Assembly (NCBI GenBank): GCA_023391095.1
Contig: JAEWBN010000009.1
Coordinates: forward strand, 186,001 to 250,000
Source: Pseudomonadota bacterium
GTDB taxonomy: Bacteria > Pseudomonadota > Alphaproteobacteria > Rhizobiales > Devosiaceae
Length of the DNA stretch: 64,000 nucleotides
Direction: 5' to 3'
Each line of letters starts with the position of its first letter. Positions within the stretch are counted from its first letter, which is position 1. The translations under genes and the position numbers were made by a program. Of the stretch, positions 52,117 through 60,404 are shown one piece after another. The notes below the pieces were generated by a model, which saw only the letters and a list, made by a program, of their open reading frames with translations, made no database searches and was not told the origin of the DNA.

Positions 52117-52847
52117 CACGCGGCCGCCTTCAGCTTGGCCAGTGCTTCACGTGAATCAATGCGGCCATCGTAGAGCGCGCGGCCGGAAATGGCGCCTTCG
52201 AGAACCCGGGCATCCGGCTGGGTCAGCCGGTCGATATCGGCCATGGAGGCCAGGCCACCCGAGGCGATGACGGGGATTGATGTGGCGCGGGCCAGCTCGA
52301 GCGTGGAGTCCCAGTTGATGCCGGCCAAAACGCCATCGCGGTCGATATCGGTATAGATGATGGCGGCGACGCCGGCGCCTTCGAAGCGTTTGGCGAGCTC
52401 GATGACGGAGAGTTCGGAGGTTTCCGCCCAGCCTTCGACAGCGACCATGCCCTTGCGGGCATCGATGCCGACGGCGACCTGACCGGGCCATTTGGCGGCG
52501 GCCTCCTTCACCAGCGCCGGATCGCGCACGGCGACGGTGCCGAGGATGACGCGGGCGAGGCCCTTGTCGAGCCAGGCTTCGATATGGCCGAGATTACGAA
52601 TGCCGCCGCCGAGCTGGACGGGGAATTTCACGGTTTTCAGAATCTCTTCGACCGCCGCGCCATTGACGCTTTCGCCGGCAAAGGCGCCGTTGAGATCGAC
52701 GACGTGGAGATACTCAAAACCCTGATCCTCGAAGCTCTTGGCCTGAGCCGCGGGATTGTCGTTGAAAACGGTCGCCTGGTTCATGTCGCCCAGTTTGAGG
52801 CGCACGCACTGGCCGTCCTTGAGGTCGATGGCGGGGAAGAGGATCAT
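52116..52847 (-). CDS. hisA: ProFAR isomerase
   Basis: Isomerisation step of histidine synthesis. 243 residues of the TIM-barrel family: ILFPAIDLKDGQCVRLKLGD with the catalytic Asp, GGGIRNLGHIEAWLDKGLARVILGT, VGIDARKGMVAVEGW and VIASGGLASMADIDRL. Near the 3' end a parS-like site (52144-52157) overlaps the coding sequence. The upstream gap to hisH holds a 115-base palindromic element. Confidence 0.98.
   Translation of the reverse strand: MILFPAIDLKDGQCVRLKLGDMNQATVFNDNPAAQAKSFEDQGFEYLHVVDLNGAFAGESVNGAAVEEILKTVKFPVQLGGGIRNLGHIEAWLDKGLARVILGTVAVRDPALVKEAAAKWPGQVAVGIDARKGMVAVEGWAETSELSVIELAKRFEGAGVAAIIYTDIDRDGVLAGINWDSTLELARATSIPVIASGGLASMADIDRLTQPDARVLEGAISGRALYDGRIDSREALAKLKAAA
52144..52157. 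other. parS-like site 6 (inside hisA)
   Basis: GCTTCACGTGAATC, one base different from sites 1 and 4. On the minus strand it encodes Asp-Ser-Arg-Glu-Ala in the last 15 residues of HisA. Confidence 0.5.
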
Positions 52848-52868
52848 TGTCTTTTGCTCTTTAGGAAA

Positions 52869-52983
52869 ACCCCCACCCGACCTCCCCCTGAGAGGGGGAG
52901 GAGCAGGGACTTTGGCTTTGGCACAACCGTGCCCCGAACTGGATGCAGTCCCTCCCCCTGGAAGGGGGAGGCTAGGTGGGGGT
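52869..52983. repeat. Palindromic element, family B
   Basis: Terminal ACCCCCACC and GGTGGGGGT, with an inner hairpin at each end (CCTCCCCCTGAGAGGGGGAG and CCTCCCCCTGGAAGGGGGAG). It lies in the middle of the his operon between hisH and hisA. Confidence 0.75.
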
Positions 52984-52986
52984 GCC

Positions 52987-53640
52987 TCAAGGGCTCCACC
53001 CGAGGAAATTCTCGATCAGTTTCAGGCCCAGGGCCTGGCTCTTTTCCGGGTGGAACTGGGTGCCGAAAATGTTGTCGCGGCCGACGCAGGCGGTCAGCGC
53101 GCCGCCATATTGGGTGGTGGCGACGAGGTGGGCCGGGTTTTCGGGGCGCAGGTGATAGGAGTGGACGAAATAGGCGTGCAGCCCATCGGGCCCATCGGCA
53201 ATGCCGGCAAGGAGGGCATGGGGCCGGGTGGCCGAAATGGTGTTCCAGCCCATATGGGGGATCTTGAGGCCCGGATCGGCGGGCGTGATCTTTTCGACCG
53301 CGCCGGGGATCCAGCCCAAGCCTTGCGTAACGGTCTTTTCGCGGCCTTCGCTGGCCAGCAGCTGCATGCCGACGCAGACGCCGAGAAAGGGCGTGCCGCC
53401 CTTGATGACCTTCTCGTCGAGCGCCTCGATCATGCCGGGCACGGATTGGAGCCCGGCCATGCAGTCGGCAAAGGCACCGACGCCCGGCAGCATAATGCGG
53501 TCGGCGCGGCGCACTGCGTCCGGGTCGGCGGTGACGAGGATGTCATCGCCCCTGCCGCGTTCGCCGGCGACACGCTCGAAGGCCTTGGCGGCGGAGCGCA
53601 GATTGCCCGCGCCGTAGTCGATGATGGCAACAAGGCTCAC
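52987..53640 (-). CDS. hisH: Imidazole glycerol phosphate synthase glutamine amidotransferase subunit
   Basis: Releases ammonia from glutamine for HisF. 217 residues. N-terminal IIDYGAGNLRSAAKAF, the nucleophile elbow FLGVCVGMQLLASEG with the Cys, and the His-x-Glu of GTQFHPEKSQALGLKLIENFL. Start is GTG at 53640, overlapping the DUF2628 stop in GTGA. Confidence 0.98.
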   Translation of the reverse strand: MSLVAIIDYGAGNLRSAAKAFERVAGERGRGDDILVTADPDAVRRADRIMLPGVGAFADCMAGLQSVPGMIEALDEKVIKGGTPFLGVCVGMQLLASEGREKTVTQGLGWIPGAVEKITPADPGLKIPHMGWNTISATRPHALLAGIADGPDGLHAYFVHSYHLRPENPAHLVATTQYGGALTACVGRDNIFGTQFHPEKSQALGLKLIENFLGWSP

Positions 53641-53993
53641 GGGCGGGACTCCATTATCGGCAGGCGGGCAAGGTCGGCGTCAGGGGCAATGCGATGGCCG
53701 GCGGCGTGGTAGCCGCGCCGGCTCAACGCGCGGCGCCGGGCTCCCGGCGCGGCAAAGCCGCAGGCCAGAGCCAGCAGGACATAAAGCCAGAACGCCGCAT
53801 CAGGACCGAGGAAACGCGCGGTCACCGCGATGATGCCCAGGCCGAGGACAAAAAGGCCCAGCTGATCCCAGAGACGATGGGCAAGCGCATGCACCGGCGG
53901 CAGCAGGGCCGCAAACCAGGAAAACTTTTCGGCCACCGCTTCGGGCAGTTTGTCGGTGCCGGGCTTTGGTGCGTGCAGCGTGTAGAGGGTCAC
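53637..53993 (-). CDS. DUF2628-family protein of the his operon
   Basis: A 118-residue protein, VTLYTLHAPKPGTDKLPEAVAEKFSWFAALLPPVHALAHRLWDQLG at the start, then one or two membrane helices (LFVLGLGIIAVTARFLGPDAAFWLYVLLALACGFAA). It ends with a short tail RGYHAAGHRIAPDADLARLPIMESRP. GTG 53993 follows GGAGAG at the right distance. The gene lies between hisB and hisH in many Hyphomicrobiales, so the position supports DUF2628. Function unknown. Confidence 0.9.
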   Translation of the reverse strand: MTLYTLHAPKPGTDKLPEAVAEKFSWFAALLPPVHALAHRLWDQLGLFVLGLGIIAVTARFLGPDAAFWLYVLLALACGFAAPGARRRALSRRGYHAAGHRIAPDADLARLPIMESRP

Positions 53994-54125
53994 AACTCTC
54001 TCCAGAACCTCGACGCCCGGTTTGCGGCCGGGCATCTTGAGATCGCAGGATGGGCCCCGGTCCGAGACCGGGGTGACACCTGTGTTTGGCGGTGACTTAG
54101 TGCAAAAGCGCGCCGGGCGAAAGGC

Positions 54126-54713
54126 CTAGAGCGTACCCTTGGTGCTGGGCACGGCGTCGCTCATGCGCGGATCGATTTCCACCGCCTCGCGCAAGGCGCG
54201 GGCCACGGCCTTGAACATGGACTCGGCCAGATGGTGGTTGTTGTCGAAATAGAAGTTTTCGATATGGAGCGTGATGCCGGCATTGATGGCCAGCGCCTGG
54301 AAAAATTCCCGGAAAAGCTCAGTGTCGATGTCGCCGATCTTGCCCTGCGAAAACTCAGCCTTGAAGACCAGGAAGGCGCGCCCCGACACATCGAGTGCGG
54401 CGCGGGTCAGCGTCCCGTCCATCGGCAGGTCCGAGCTGGCATAGCGGCGGATGCCCTTTTTGTCCCCCAGCGCCTGTTTGATGGCCTGACCCAGGGCAAT
54501 GCCGACATCTTCCACGGTGTGGTGACTGTCGATGTGGAGGTCGCCCTTGCAGGCGACATCCATGTCGATCAGCGAGTGGCGGGAAAGCTGGTCGAGCATG
54601 TGGTCGAAAAAGCCCACACCCGTCTTCATCGAATGCACGCCAGTGCCGTCGAGATTGATCGAGACGGAAATCTCGGTCTCGTTGGTCTTGCGGGCGATGG
54701 TTGCTGTGCGCAT
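54126..54713 (-). CDS. hisB: Imidazoleglycerol-phosphate dehydratase
   Basis: Dehydratase step of histidine synthesis. 195 residues, the monofunctional form without phosphatase domain. GVGFFDHMLDQLSRHSLIDMDVACKGDLHIDSHHTVEDVGIALGQ and the C-terminal HHLAESMFKAVARALREAVEIDPR carry the manganese-binding His and Glu residues. It is first in the his operon and divergent from hslV. Confidence 0.98.
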   Translation of the reverse strand: MRTATIARKTNETEISVSINLDGTGVHSMKTGVGFFDHMLDQLSRHSLIDMDVACKGDLHIDSHHTVEDVGIALGQAIKQALGDKKGIRRYASSDLPMDGTLTRAALDVSGRAFLVFKAEFSQGKIGDIDTELFREFFQALAINAGITLHIENFYFDNNHHLAESMFKAVARALREAVEIDPRMSDAVPSTKGTL

Positions 54714-54808
54714 GGCGGCTCTCCGGCGTTCGGCGGCTCACTAGCAGATAGGCATGGCCGCGTGAAGATTGGGTTTCTTCCCGGGAGGCGGGGAGGCGGA
54801 CTGCCGCG

Positions 54809-54838
54809 GTTGCAATCGCCGGTCGACCCCCTAAATAT
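54809..54838 (+). promoter_or_regulatory. Candidate RpoH-type promoter of hslVU
   Basis: GTTGCAA at 54809-54815 (two changes from CTTGAAA) and CCCCTAAATAT at 54828-54838, spacer 12 bases. hslVU is a heat-shock operon in other bacteria, so this is a reasonable candidate. Confidence 0.5.
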
Positions 54839-54866
54839 CACTCAACAGTTCGGAGTATCTCCCCCA

Positions 54867-55427
54867 ATGAGTGAACACACAAATCCCGGCTGGCACGGGA
54901 CGACGATCGTTTCCGTGCGCAAGGGCAACAAGGTCGTGGTGGCCGGCGATGGCCAGGTTTCCATGGGCCAGACGGTGATGAAGCACGGCGCAAAAAAGGT
55001 GCGGCGCCTCGCTGATGGCAAGGTGATCGGCGGCTTTGCCGGCTCTACCGCAGATGCCTTTACCCTGTTCGAGCGCCTCGAAGCCAAGCTGGTGCAGTAT
55101 CCCGACCAGTTGATGCGCGCAGCGGTCGAGCTCGCCAAGGACTGGCGCGGCGACAAGTATCTGCGCAAGCTCGAGGCCATGATGATCGTGGCCGACAAGA
55201 CCGACACGCTGGTGCTGACCGGCAATGGCGACGTGCTGACCCCTGACCACGGCGTCATCGCCATCGGCTCGGGCGGAAACTATGCCCATTCGGCGGCGCT
55301 GGCCCTGCATCAGGCGACCGAGCTCGATGCCGAGGACATTGCCCGCCGGGCCATGAAGATCGCTGAGGAAATCTGCGTCTATACCAATGGCAATGTGACG
55401 GTCGAAACCATCGAGCTTGGCGCGTGA
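54867..55427 (+). CDS. hslV: ATP-dependent protease subunit HslV
   Basis: Proteasome-like peptidase of the HslUV (ClpQY) heat-shock protease. 186 residues. The catalytic Thr is in HGTTIVSVRKGNKVVVAGDGQVSMGQTVMK. Here it follows an 11-residue leader MSEHTNPGWHG that must be removed, unlike the E. coli form where the Thr follows the initiator Met. Such leaders are usual in Alphaproteobacteria. GNGDVLTPDHGVIAIGSGGNYAHSAALAL completes the fold. It overlaps the next gene by 4 bases and has a candidate heat-shock promoter. Confidence 0.98.
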   Translation: MSEHTNPGWHGTTIVSVRKGNKVVVAGDGQVSMGQTVMKHGAKKVRRLADGKVIGGFAGSTADAFTLFERLEAKLVQYPDQLMRAAVELAKDWRGDKYLRKLEAMMIVADKTDTLVLTGNGDVLTPDHGVIAIGSGGNYAHSAALALHQATELDAEDIARRAMKIAEEICVYTNGNVTVETIELGA

Positions 55428-55939
55428 GTTTTTCGATCCGCCGTCTCAACCGAAAACACCTGGACGCCTATATCGCCATCCGGCTGGAAGCCCTGCGCAA
55501 CCATCCGGAGGCCTACGGCACCTCCGCAGAAAGCTTTGCTGCCCGGCCACCGGAGGAAGTCGATGAATTCCTCAGCCGGCGCGCGGTGTTCGGGGTGATG
55601 ACGGCGGCGGATACGCTGGCGGGCATCGTGGTCTATGACCGCGACGCAGGCGAAAGGGCCAGCCATCGCGGCTGGCTGCTTCAGGTCTATGTCAGGCCAG
55701 AGCTGCGTGGCACCGGCGCAGCCCTGGCCCTGCTGGAGGCGGCAGCCGAGCACGCGCGCAGCGAGGTGATCCAGCTCCACCTGATGGTTGGAACGCATAA
55801 CCAACCCGCCATCCGGCTCTATGAGAGGGCCGGATTCAAGATCTACGGCACCGAACCCCGCAGCCTTTGCGTGAACGGTCGATATATCGACGAACACCTG
55901 ATGGTGCGCTTCCTGGATAAGGCACCTGGAGACGAATAA
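55424..55939 (+). CDS. GNAT-family N-acetyltransferase between hslV and hslU
   Basis: A 171-residue acetyltransferase: SIRRLNRKHLDAYIAIRLEALRNHPEAYGTSAESF, the acetyl-CoA loop WLLQVYVRPELRGTGAALALLEAAAEHAR, and HNQPAIRLYERAGFKIYGTEPRSLCVNGRYIDEHLM. Start is GTG at 55424 within the hslV stop (GTGA), and its TAA overlaps the hslU ATG. Insertion of a GNAT gene at this place is common in Hyphomicrobiales. Substrate unknown. Confidence 0.93.
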   Translation: MSFSIRRLNRKHLDAYIAIRLEALRNHPEAYGTSAESFAARPPEEVDEFLSRRAVFGVMTAADTLAGIVVYDRDAGERASHRGWLLQVYVRPELRGTGAALALLEAAAEHARSEVIQLHLMVGTHNQPAIRLYERAGFKIYGTEPRSLCVNGRYIDEHLMVRFLDKAPGDE

Positions 55940-57249
55940 TGAGTGAAACCAATTTTTCCCCGCGCGAGATCGTTTCCGAGCTCGACCGTCATATCGTTGG
56001 GCAGGCCGATGCCAAGCGCGCCGTCGCGGTGGCGCTGCGCAATCGCTGGCGCCGCCAGCAGCTTCCCCCGGACCTGCGTCGCGAGGTCAGCCCCAAGAAT
56101 ATCCTGATGATCGGGCCAACCGGCGTCGGCAAGACCGAAATATCCCGCCGCCTGGCGCGGCTGGCGCAGGCGCCCTTCGTCAAGGTCGAGGCCACCAAGT
56201 TCACCGAGGTTGGCTATGTCGGCCGCGATGTCGAGCAGATCGTGCGCGATCTCGTCGAAGCGGGCATCACCGTGCTGCGCGACAAGCGCCGCCGCGATGT
56301 GCAGGCGCAGGCCCACCATAATGCCGAAGAGCGCGTGCTCGATGCTCTGGTGGGGACGTCCGCGACGCCCTCGACCCGCGACAGCTTCCGCAACAAGCTG
56401 CGCAATAACGAGCTCGACGACAAGGAAATCGAGATCGAGATGCAGCCCAATCCGGGCACCGGCGGCTTTGACATCCCCGGCATGCCCAATGGCGGCATCG
56501 GCATGATCAACCTTTCGGACATGTTCAAGCAGGCCATGGGCGGGCGCGGGGTCAAGCGCAAGATCAAGGTCAAGGATGCCTATGAGCCGCTGATCGCCGA
56601 GGAAGCCGACAAGCTGCTCGACCAGGATCAGCTCAAGAGCGAAGCCATCGAGCTGGTGGAGAACCACGGCATCGTCTTTATCGACGAGATCGACAAGGTC
56701 GCGGCCCGCGAGGGTGGTGTGCAGGGCGGTCCGTCGCGCGAAGGCGTGCAGCGCGATCTCCTGCCGCTGATCGAAGGCACGACGGTTGCGACCAAGTATG
56801 GTCCGGTCAAGACCGACCATATCCTGTTCATCGCCTCCGGCGCCTTCCATGTGTCAAAGCCCAGCGATCTCCTGCCCGAACTTCAGGGTCGCCTGCCGAT
56901 CCGGGTTGAGCTCAAGGCGCTGACCCGCGAAGACTTCATCGGCATTCTCAGCGACACCGAGGCCAGCCTCATCAAGCAATATGTCGCGCTGATGGGGACC
57001 GAAGGGTTGACCCTGTCCATCACGCCCGACGCCATCGAGGCCATTGCCGACGCTGCCGTCACGGTCAACGCGACCGTCGAGAATATCGGCGCCCGCCGTT
57101 TGCAGACGGTGATGGAACGGCTGGTGGAGGAAATTTCCTTCGACGCGCCTGACCGGGCCGGGCAGACCGTGACCATCGACGCCGCCTTTGTGCGGGAAAA
57201 GGTCGGTGCGCTGGCCGGGAACACGGATCTGAGCAAGTTCGTGCTTTAA
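55939..57249 (+). CDS. hslU: ATP-dependent protease ATPase subunit HslU
   Basis: AAA+ unfoldase that feeds HslV. 436 residues. Walker A LMIGPTGVGKTEISRRLARL, I-domain at about residues 110-245, Walker B GIVFIDEIDKVA, sensor and Arg-finger region LLPELQGRLPIRVELKALTREDF, and the C-terminal tail DLSKFVL that inserts into HslV. It is coupled to the GNAT gene. Confidence 0.98.
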   Translation: MSETNFSPREIVSELDRHIVGQADAKRAVAVALRNRWRRQQLPPDLRREVSPKNILMIGPTGVGKTEISRRLARLAQAPFVKVEATKFTEVGYVGRDVEQIVRDLVEAGITVLRDKRRRDVQAQAHHNAEERVLDALVGTSATPSTRDSFRNKLRNNELDDKEIEIEMQPNPGTGGFDIPGMPNGGIGMINLSDMFKQAMGGRGVKRKIKVKDAYEPLIAEEADKLLDQDQLKSEAIELVENHGIVFIDEIDKVAAREGGVQGGPSREGVQRDLLPLIEGTTVATKYGPVKTDHILFIASGAFHVSKPSDLLPELQGRLPIRVELKALTREDFIGILSDTEASLIKQYVALMGTEGLTLSITPDAIEAIADAAVTVNATVENIGARRLQTVMERLVEEISFDAPDRAGQTVTIDAAFVREKVGALAGNTDLSKFVL

Positions 57250-57252
57250 CTG

Positions 57253-57414
57253 CTCACCCTCTCCCTTGCGGGGAGGGTGGCAAAACTTAGCCTACAAAAC
57301 TTGGCCGATAGGCCTTAGCGACGCTGGGGTGGGGGGCCCGACAGTACCCCACCTGGCTCTGCTACGGCCCGTTCGGCCGAGCATCGCTCCCTCCCCCGTC
57401 AAGGGGAGGTGTCG
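57253..57414. repeat. Palindromic element, family B (divergent copy)
   Basis: Left hairpin CACCCTCTCCCTTGCGGGGA followed by a middle section, then a right half CTCCCTCCCCCGTCAAGGGG. Between convergent hslU and XRE genes; the hairpin after hslU may also serve as terminator. Confidence 0.6.
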
Positions 57415-57432
57415 AACCGAGTGCGTGGAAGG

Positions 57433-57801
57433 CTACCGCTTGCGCCCCGAGCGCCGCACCACTTCGTCGCGCAAAAATTTGAGGTCTTCGGGCGCCAGCC
57501 GGCCAATGTCGTCGCGCAGGCGATTGGTGAGTTCGGTGGCTTCGGGCGAAAGCCCGCCCGTATCGATGGTGACCTTGGGGTCGGAAATCTCGGCCAGGCG
57601 CTGCAACTCCTCGGCCTCGTCCCAGATGACATTGAAAAAGGCGATGATGCGATGGAGGAGGAAACTCGTCGGCGTGCCGCGCTTGCCGTGTTCCAGCGCC
57701 GAAAGATAGGCGCTCGAGACATTGAGCGCTGCCGCCATTTCCTTGAGGGAGATGCCACGGGCCTCGCGCATGGCGCGCAGTTTGGCGCCAAGCGGGGTCA
57801 T
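57433..57801 (-). CDS. XRE-family helix-turn-helix protein
   Basis: A 122-residue regulator: MTPLGAKLRAMREARGISLKEMAAALNVSSAYLSALEHGKRGTPTSFLLHRIIAFFNVI is the HTH, followed by a helical tail with LRDDIGRLAPEDLKFLRDEVVRRSG. Start ATG 57801 overlaps the stop of the Smr gene (ATGA). The Tim44-Smr-XRE order is conserved in Hyphomicrobiales near the origin. Targets unknown. Confidence 0.92.
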   Translation of the reverse strand: MTPLGAKLRAMREARGISLKEMAAALNVSSAYLSALEHGKRGTPTSFLLHRIIAFFNVIWDEAEELQRLAEISDPKVTIDTGGLSPEATELTNRLRDDIGRLAPEDLKFLRDEVVRRSGRKR

Positions 57802-58379
57802 TGGCGCCTCAGGCGCACATACCACGCCCCCTCTCCGCCATGGCCCCGCGCCGCGACGCTCCATCCGGAAACCAGATGGGCCAGGCCCGGTTCGCTGAGC
57901 CAGATGGGCAGCATGGTGCGCAGGATGCCGCGCTCGCTCATGGCCGCGATGTAGTCATTGTCGGTCTTGAGCCCCTTGCCGGTGATCACGAGAATGGTGC
58001 GGTCTCCACGCGCCGCCCGCGTCGTGACATAGCGGTAAAGCGCCTCGCGGGCCTGTGCCTGAGTCATGTCGTGCAGGTCGATGGTGCCATCGATATCGAT
58101 GCGGCCGCGACGCACCTTTTTATGAATTGCCGGGTCCACCGCCTTTTCGAGCAACGGTCGGCCGGGAGAGGGTGCCTGGTAGGGGGGCAGGAAGGGCTTA
58201 CCTGCTTTCAAGGGCTTGGGCGCGGCCTTGATGATGGGCTGCGGTTCCGGCTCGGGCTGGGGCAAAGCGGCTTGGCCGGGTTTGAGGAGCCCCTTGCGGC
58301 GCAGGGGCTCCACCGTGGACGCAACCGTCGTCCAGAGATGAAAGTCATGCGGCAGGCGTCTGGGATCGCGCTTGGACAT
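57798..58379 (-). CDS. Smr/MutS2-C-domain protein
   Basis: A 193-residue protein. A Pro-rich N-terminus (ALPQPEPEPQPIIKAAPKPLKAGKPFLPPYQAPSPG) is followed by the Smr domain (IDGTIDLHDMTQAQAREALYRYVTTRAARGDRTILVITGKGLKTDN...LPIWLSEPGLAHLVSGWSVAARGHGGEGAWYVRLR) with the D-L-H and T-G-K-G motifs. Smr domains bind or nick DNA or RNA; the particular job is unknown. It is coupled to the XRE gene after it. Confidence 0.93.
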   Translation of the reverse strand: MSKRDPRRLPHDFHLWTTVASTVEPLRRKGLLKPGQAALPQPEPEPQPIIKAAPKPLKAGKPFLPPYQAPSPGRPLLEKAVDPAIHKKVRRGRIDIDGTIDLHDMTQAQAREALYRYVTTRAARGDRTILVITGKGLKTDNDYIAAMSERGILRTMLPIWLSEPGLAHLVSGWSVAARGHGGEGAWYVRLRRQ

Positions 58380-58403
58380 AACGCCGGGCCTGCCGCAAAA
58401 GAA

Positions 58404-59120
58404 TCAGTCGAGCTGGCTGGTCGCGACGACTTTCCAGTTCGGATCGCGCGACTTGGGATTGCGCGAGAAGGTCCATTCGTCGGCAATGGTCTGCACCTGA
58501 TCGGCATTGCCCTCCACCAGGTTGCCGTCCTTGTCGCGGGTGGCCGACACGACTTCGGCATGGAAATCGACGGTGACGTTGACATTGCGCTTGTCGAATT
58601 CGGCATCGACAATGGCGATCTTGGGCAGGCCGACAAAGGTGAAATCGACCGTCTGGCCCGCCGCTTCGCGCTCGGCAATGGCGCGCTGGAAGCTGTCGAA
58701 AATGTCCTTGTCGAGAAGGTTCTTGAGCGTCTGGCGGTCGCCTTCGGCAAAGGCGGTGACGATCATCTCGTAAGCCTGCTTGGCACCCTCGAGGAAGCTC
58801 TTGGGGGTGAAGGTGGGATCGACATCGGCCACGGCCTTAAGGCCGCCGGCGAGTTCGGCATTGCCAGCAGAGGCCTGTTCGATCTCGGCCTCCAACTTGC
58901 GGGCGCGGCGTTCATCGTCAAGCTCGGGGGCGGCTGGACGCGGGCGCAGCGGCACGACGGTTTCGTCATTGGCAGGCTTTTCGGTTGCAGCCGAACGGCT
59001 CCGGTCGATGGGCGGGCGTTCATTGCCAGTCCGCGTTCCCAGAACCGAGCGCAGCCGGAACAGCACGAACACGGCCACGACAATGGCAATCAGGGTCGGC
59101 AGATCGAGAAATTCGTCCAT
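58404..59120 (-). CDS. Tim44/TimA-family putative adaptor protein
   Basis: A 238-residue protein anchored by one N-terminal helix (MDEFLDLPTLIAIVVAVFVLFRL), then a charged linker and the Tim44-like domain (DPTFTPKSFLEGAKQAYEMIVTAFAEGDRQTLKNLLDKDIFDSFQRAI...EWTFSRNPKSRDPNWKVVAT). In Alphaproteobacteria it is the relative of mitochondrial Tim44, acting at the inner membrane, possibly in protein quality control. It is 24 bases before the Smr gene and divergent from fxsA. Confidence 0.94.
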   Translation of the reverse strand: MDEFLDLPTLIAIVVAVFVLFRLRSVLGTRTGNERPPIDRSRSAATEKPANDETVVPLRPRPAAPELDDERRARKLEAEIEQASAGNAELAGGLKAVADVDPTFTPKSFLEGAKQAYEMIVTAFAEGDRQTLKNLLDKDIFDSFQRAIAEREAAGQTVDFTFVGLPKIAIVDAEFDKRNVNVTVDFHAEVVSATRDKDGNLVEGNADQVQTIADEWTFSRNPKSRDPNWKVVATSQLD

Positions 59121-59189
59121 AAGCGGGGCACCTTGCGCGGGAGGCGGTCGACAAAATTGGTGGCAGGCGCTCGTTCTGCGCCGAAATCG

Positions 59190-59203
59190 GCCTATATATA
59201 GGC
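59190..59203. promoter_or_regulatory. Perfect palindrome in the Tim44/fxsA divergent promoter
   Basis: GCCTATATATAGGC, 14 bases, contains back-to-back TATA-type -10 elements. Its place in a divergent region suggests overlapping promoters. Confidence 0.4.
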
Positions 59204-59291
59204 AAAGCTTTAGCTCAAAACCAGTTCACGATAGCCGGAGTTGCAATTTGTCTCGCCCGAATGTGAACGCGCCCTGCATGAGGACCCGCCT

Positions 59292-59759
59292 TTGGCCCGC
59301 CTGATCGGTTTGCTTTTCCTGGCCCTGCCGCTGCTCGAAATTGCGATGTTCATCATCGTGGGCCGCGCCATCGGCCTCTTTCCCACGCTGGGTCTGGTGA
59401 TCGGGGCAGCCCTGCTGGGTGGCCTTGTGCTCCGGCATCAGGGGCTGGGCGTGGTCAATCGGCTGCGGGGCAGCATGGGAAGCGGGACCATTCCCGGCCG
59501 GGCCATGTTCGACGCCATGCTGATCGGCCTTGCGGGCGTGCTGTTGCTGATCCCCGGCTTTCTGACTGATATCGCTGCGCTGCTCTTGCTGCTGCCGCCG
59601 GTGCGCGAAGCGATCTTCACCAGGCTGGCAAGCCGGGTGCAGGTGGTGGAAACCACCACGACCTATCGCCGCTATGCCGACCCCGAAGACCCGCGCCTTT
59701 CAGGGCCGCCGACCGTCGATCTTGGCGATGACGACTGGCGCGGCGAGGACCGCCGCTGA
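59292..59759 (+). CDS. fxsA: FxsA-family membrane protein
   Basis: A 155-residue inner-membrane protein with four hydrophobic segments: LIGLLFLALPLLEIAMFIIVGRAIGLFPTLGLVIGAALLGGLVL, then AMFDAMLIGLAGVLLLIPGFLTDIAALLLLLPPVREAIF, the FxsA pattern with P-G-F-x-T-D. It has a long acidic tail. E. coli FxsA protects cells from F-plasmid exclusion of phage T7. TTG 59292 follows TGAGGA; the longer frame to 59241 is less likely. It is followed by secB. Confidence 0.9.
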   Translation: MARLIGLLFLALPLLEIAMFIIVGRAIGLFPTLGLVIGAALLGGLVLRHQGLGVVNRLRGSMGSGTIPGRAMFDAMLIGLAGVLLLIPGFLTDIAALLLLLPPVREAIFTRLASRVQVVETTTTYRRYADPEDPRLSGPPTVDLGDDDWRGEDRR

Positions 59760-59843
59760 GCGGTCCGGCTTGTTCGCCTGCGACAAAAATGCTAGCCAGC
59801 CGGCCAGTTGCCTGAACACATCAAGAATGGAAAAGGACCCATA

Positions 59844-60353
59844 ATGTCCGACGAGACCCAGGGCGGTGCAGCGCCGCAGGCCGCCGCGCCCCAGCCGAGC
59901 ATGAACCTGATCGGCCAGTATATCCGCGACCTCAGCTTCGAAAATCCGGGGGCACCCGCCACCCTGATGGCTACCGGCGCCAACCCTGCCTTCAACGTCT
60001 CCATTTCGGTCGGCGTCAAGAAGCAGAGCGACGATGTCTATGCCATCGAGCTGACGCTCAACGCCAAGGCCAACCGCGAAGAAACCGTGCTGTTCAATGT
60101 CGAGCTGGTTTATGGCGGCATTTTCCGCGTCAAGAACGTGCCGGAAAACCAGATGGCGCCGCTTCTGATGATCGAATGCCCGCGCCTGGTCTTCCCGTTC
60201 GCGCGTCAGGTTCTGGCCAGCGTCACACAGCAGGGCGGCTTCCCGCCGCTGATGATGGAGCCGGTCGACTTTGCCGCCATCTATCGGCAGAACCTTGCCA
60301 AGCTCGCTGCCCAGCAGGGCGGCGCTGCCGGCGAGGCGCCCAAGCCGAACTGA
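59844..60353 (+). CDS. secB: Protein-export chaperone SecB
   Basis: Keeps preproteins unfolded and delivers them to SecA. 169 residues. SMNLIGQYIRDLSFENPGAP at residues 19-38, VSVGVKKQSDDVYAIELTLNAKA, and FPFARQVLASVTQQGGFPPLMMEPVDFAAIY near the end are classic SecB blocks. ATG 59844 is chosen, giving MSDETQGG. A strong terminator follows. Confidence 0.98.
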   Translation: MSDETQGGAAPQAAAPQPSMNLIGQYIRDLSFENPGAPATLMATGANPAFNVSISVGVKKQSDDVYAIELTLNAKANREETVLFNVELVYGGIFRVKNVPENQMAPLLMIECPRLVFPFARQVLASVTQQGGFPPLMMEPVDFAAIYRQNLAKLAAQQGGAAGEAPKPN

Positions 60354-60374
60354 ACGGCAGGTCCCGAAAATTCG

Positions 60375-60404
60375 AAAGGCCCCGGTTTTCCGGGGCCTTT
60401 TCTA
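60375..60404 (+). terminator. Rho-independent terminator after secB
   Basis: Perfect 11-base stem AAAGGCCCCGG (60375-60385) and CCGGGGCCTTT (60390-60400), loop TTTT, then TCTATT. dnaQ ends just after at 60402, so it lies between convergent genes and may serve both. Confidence 0.88.
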
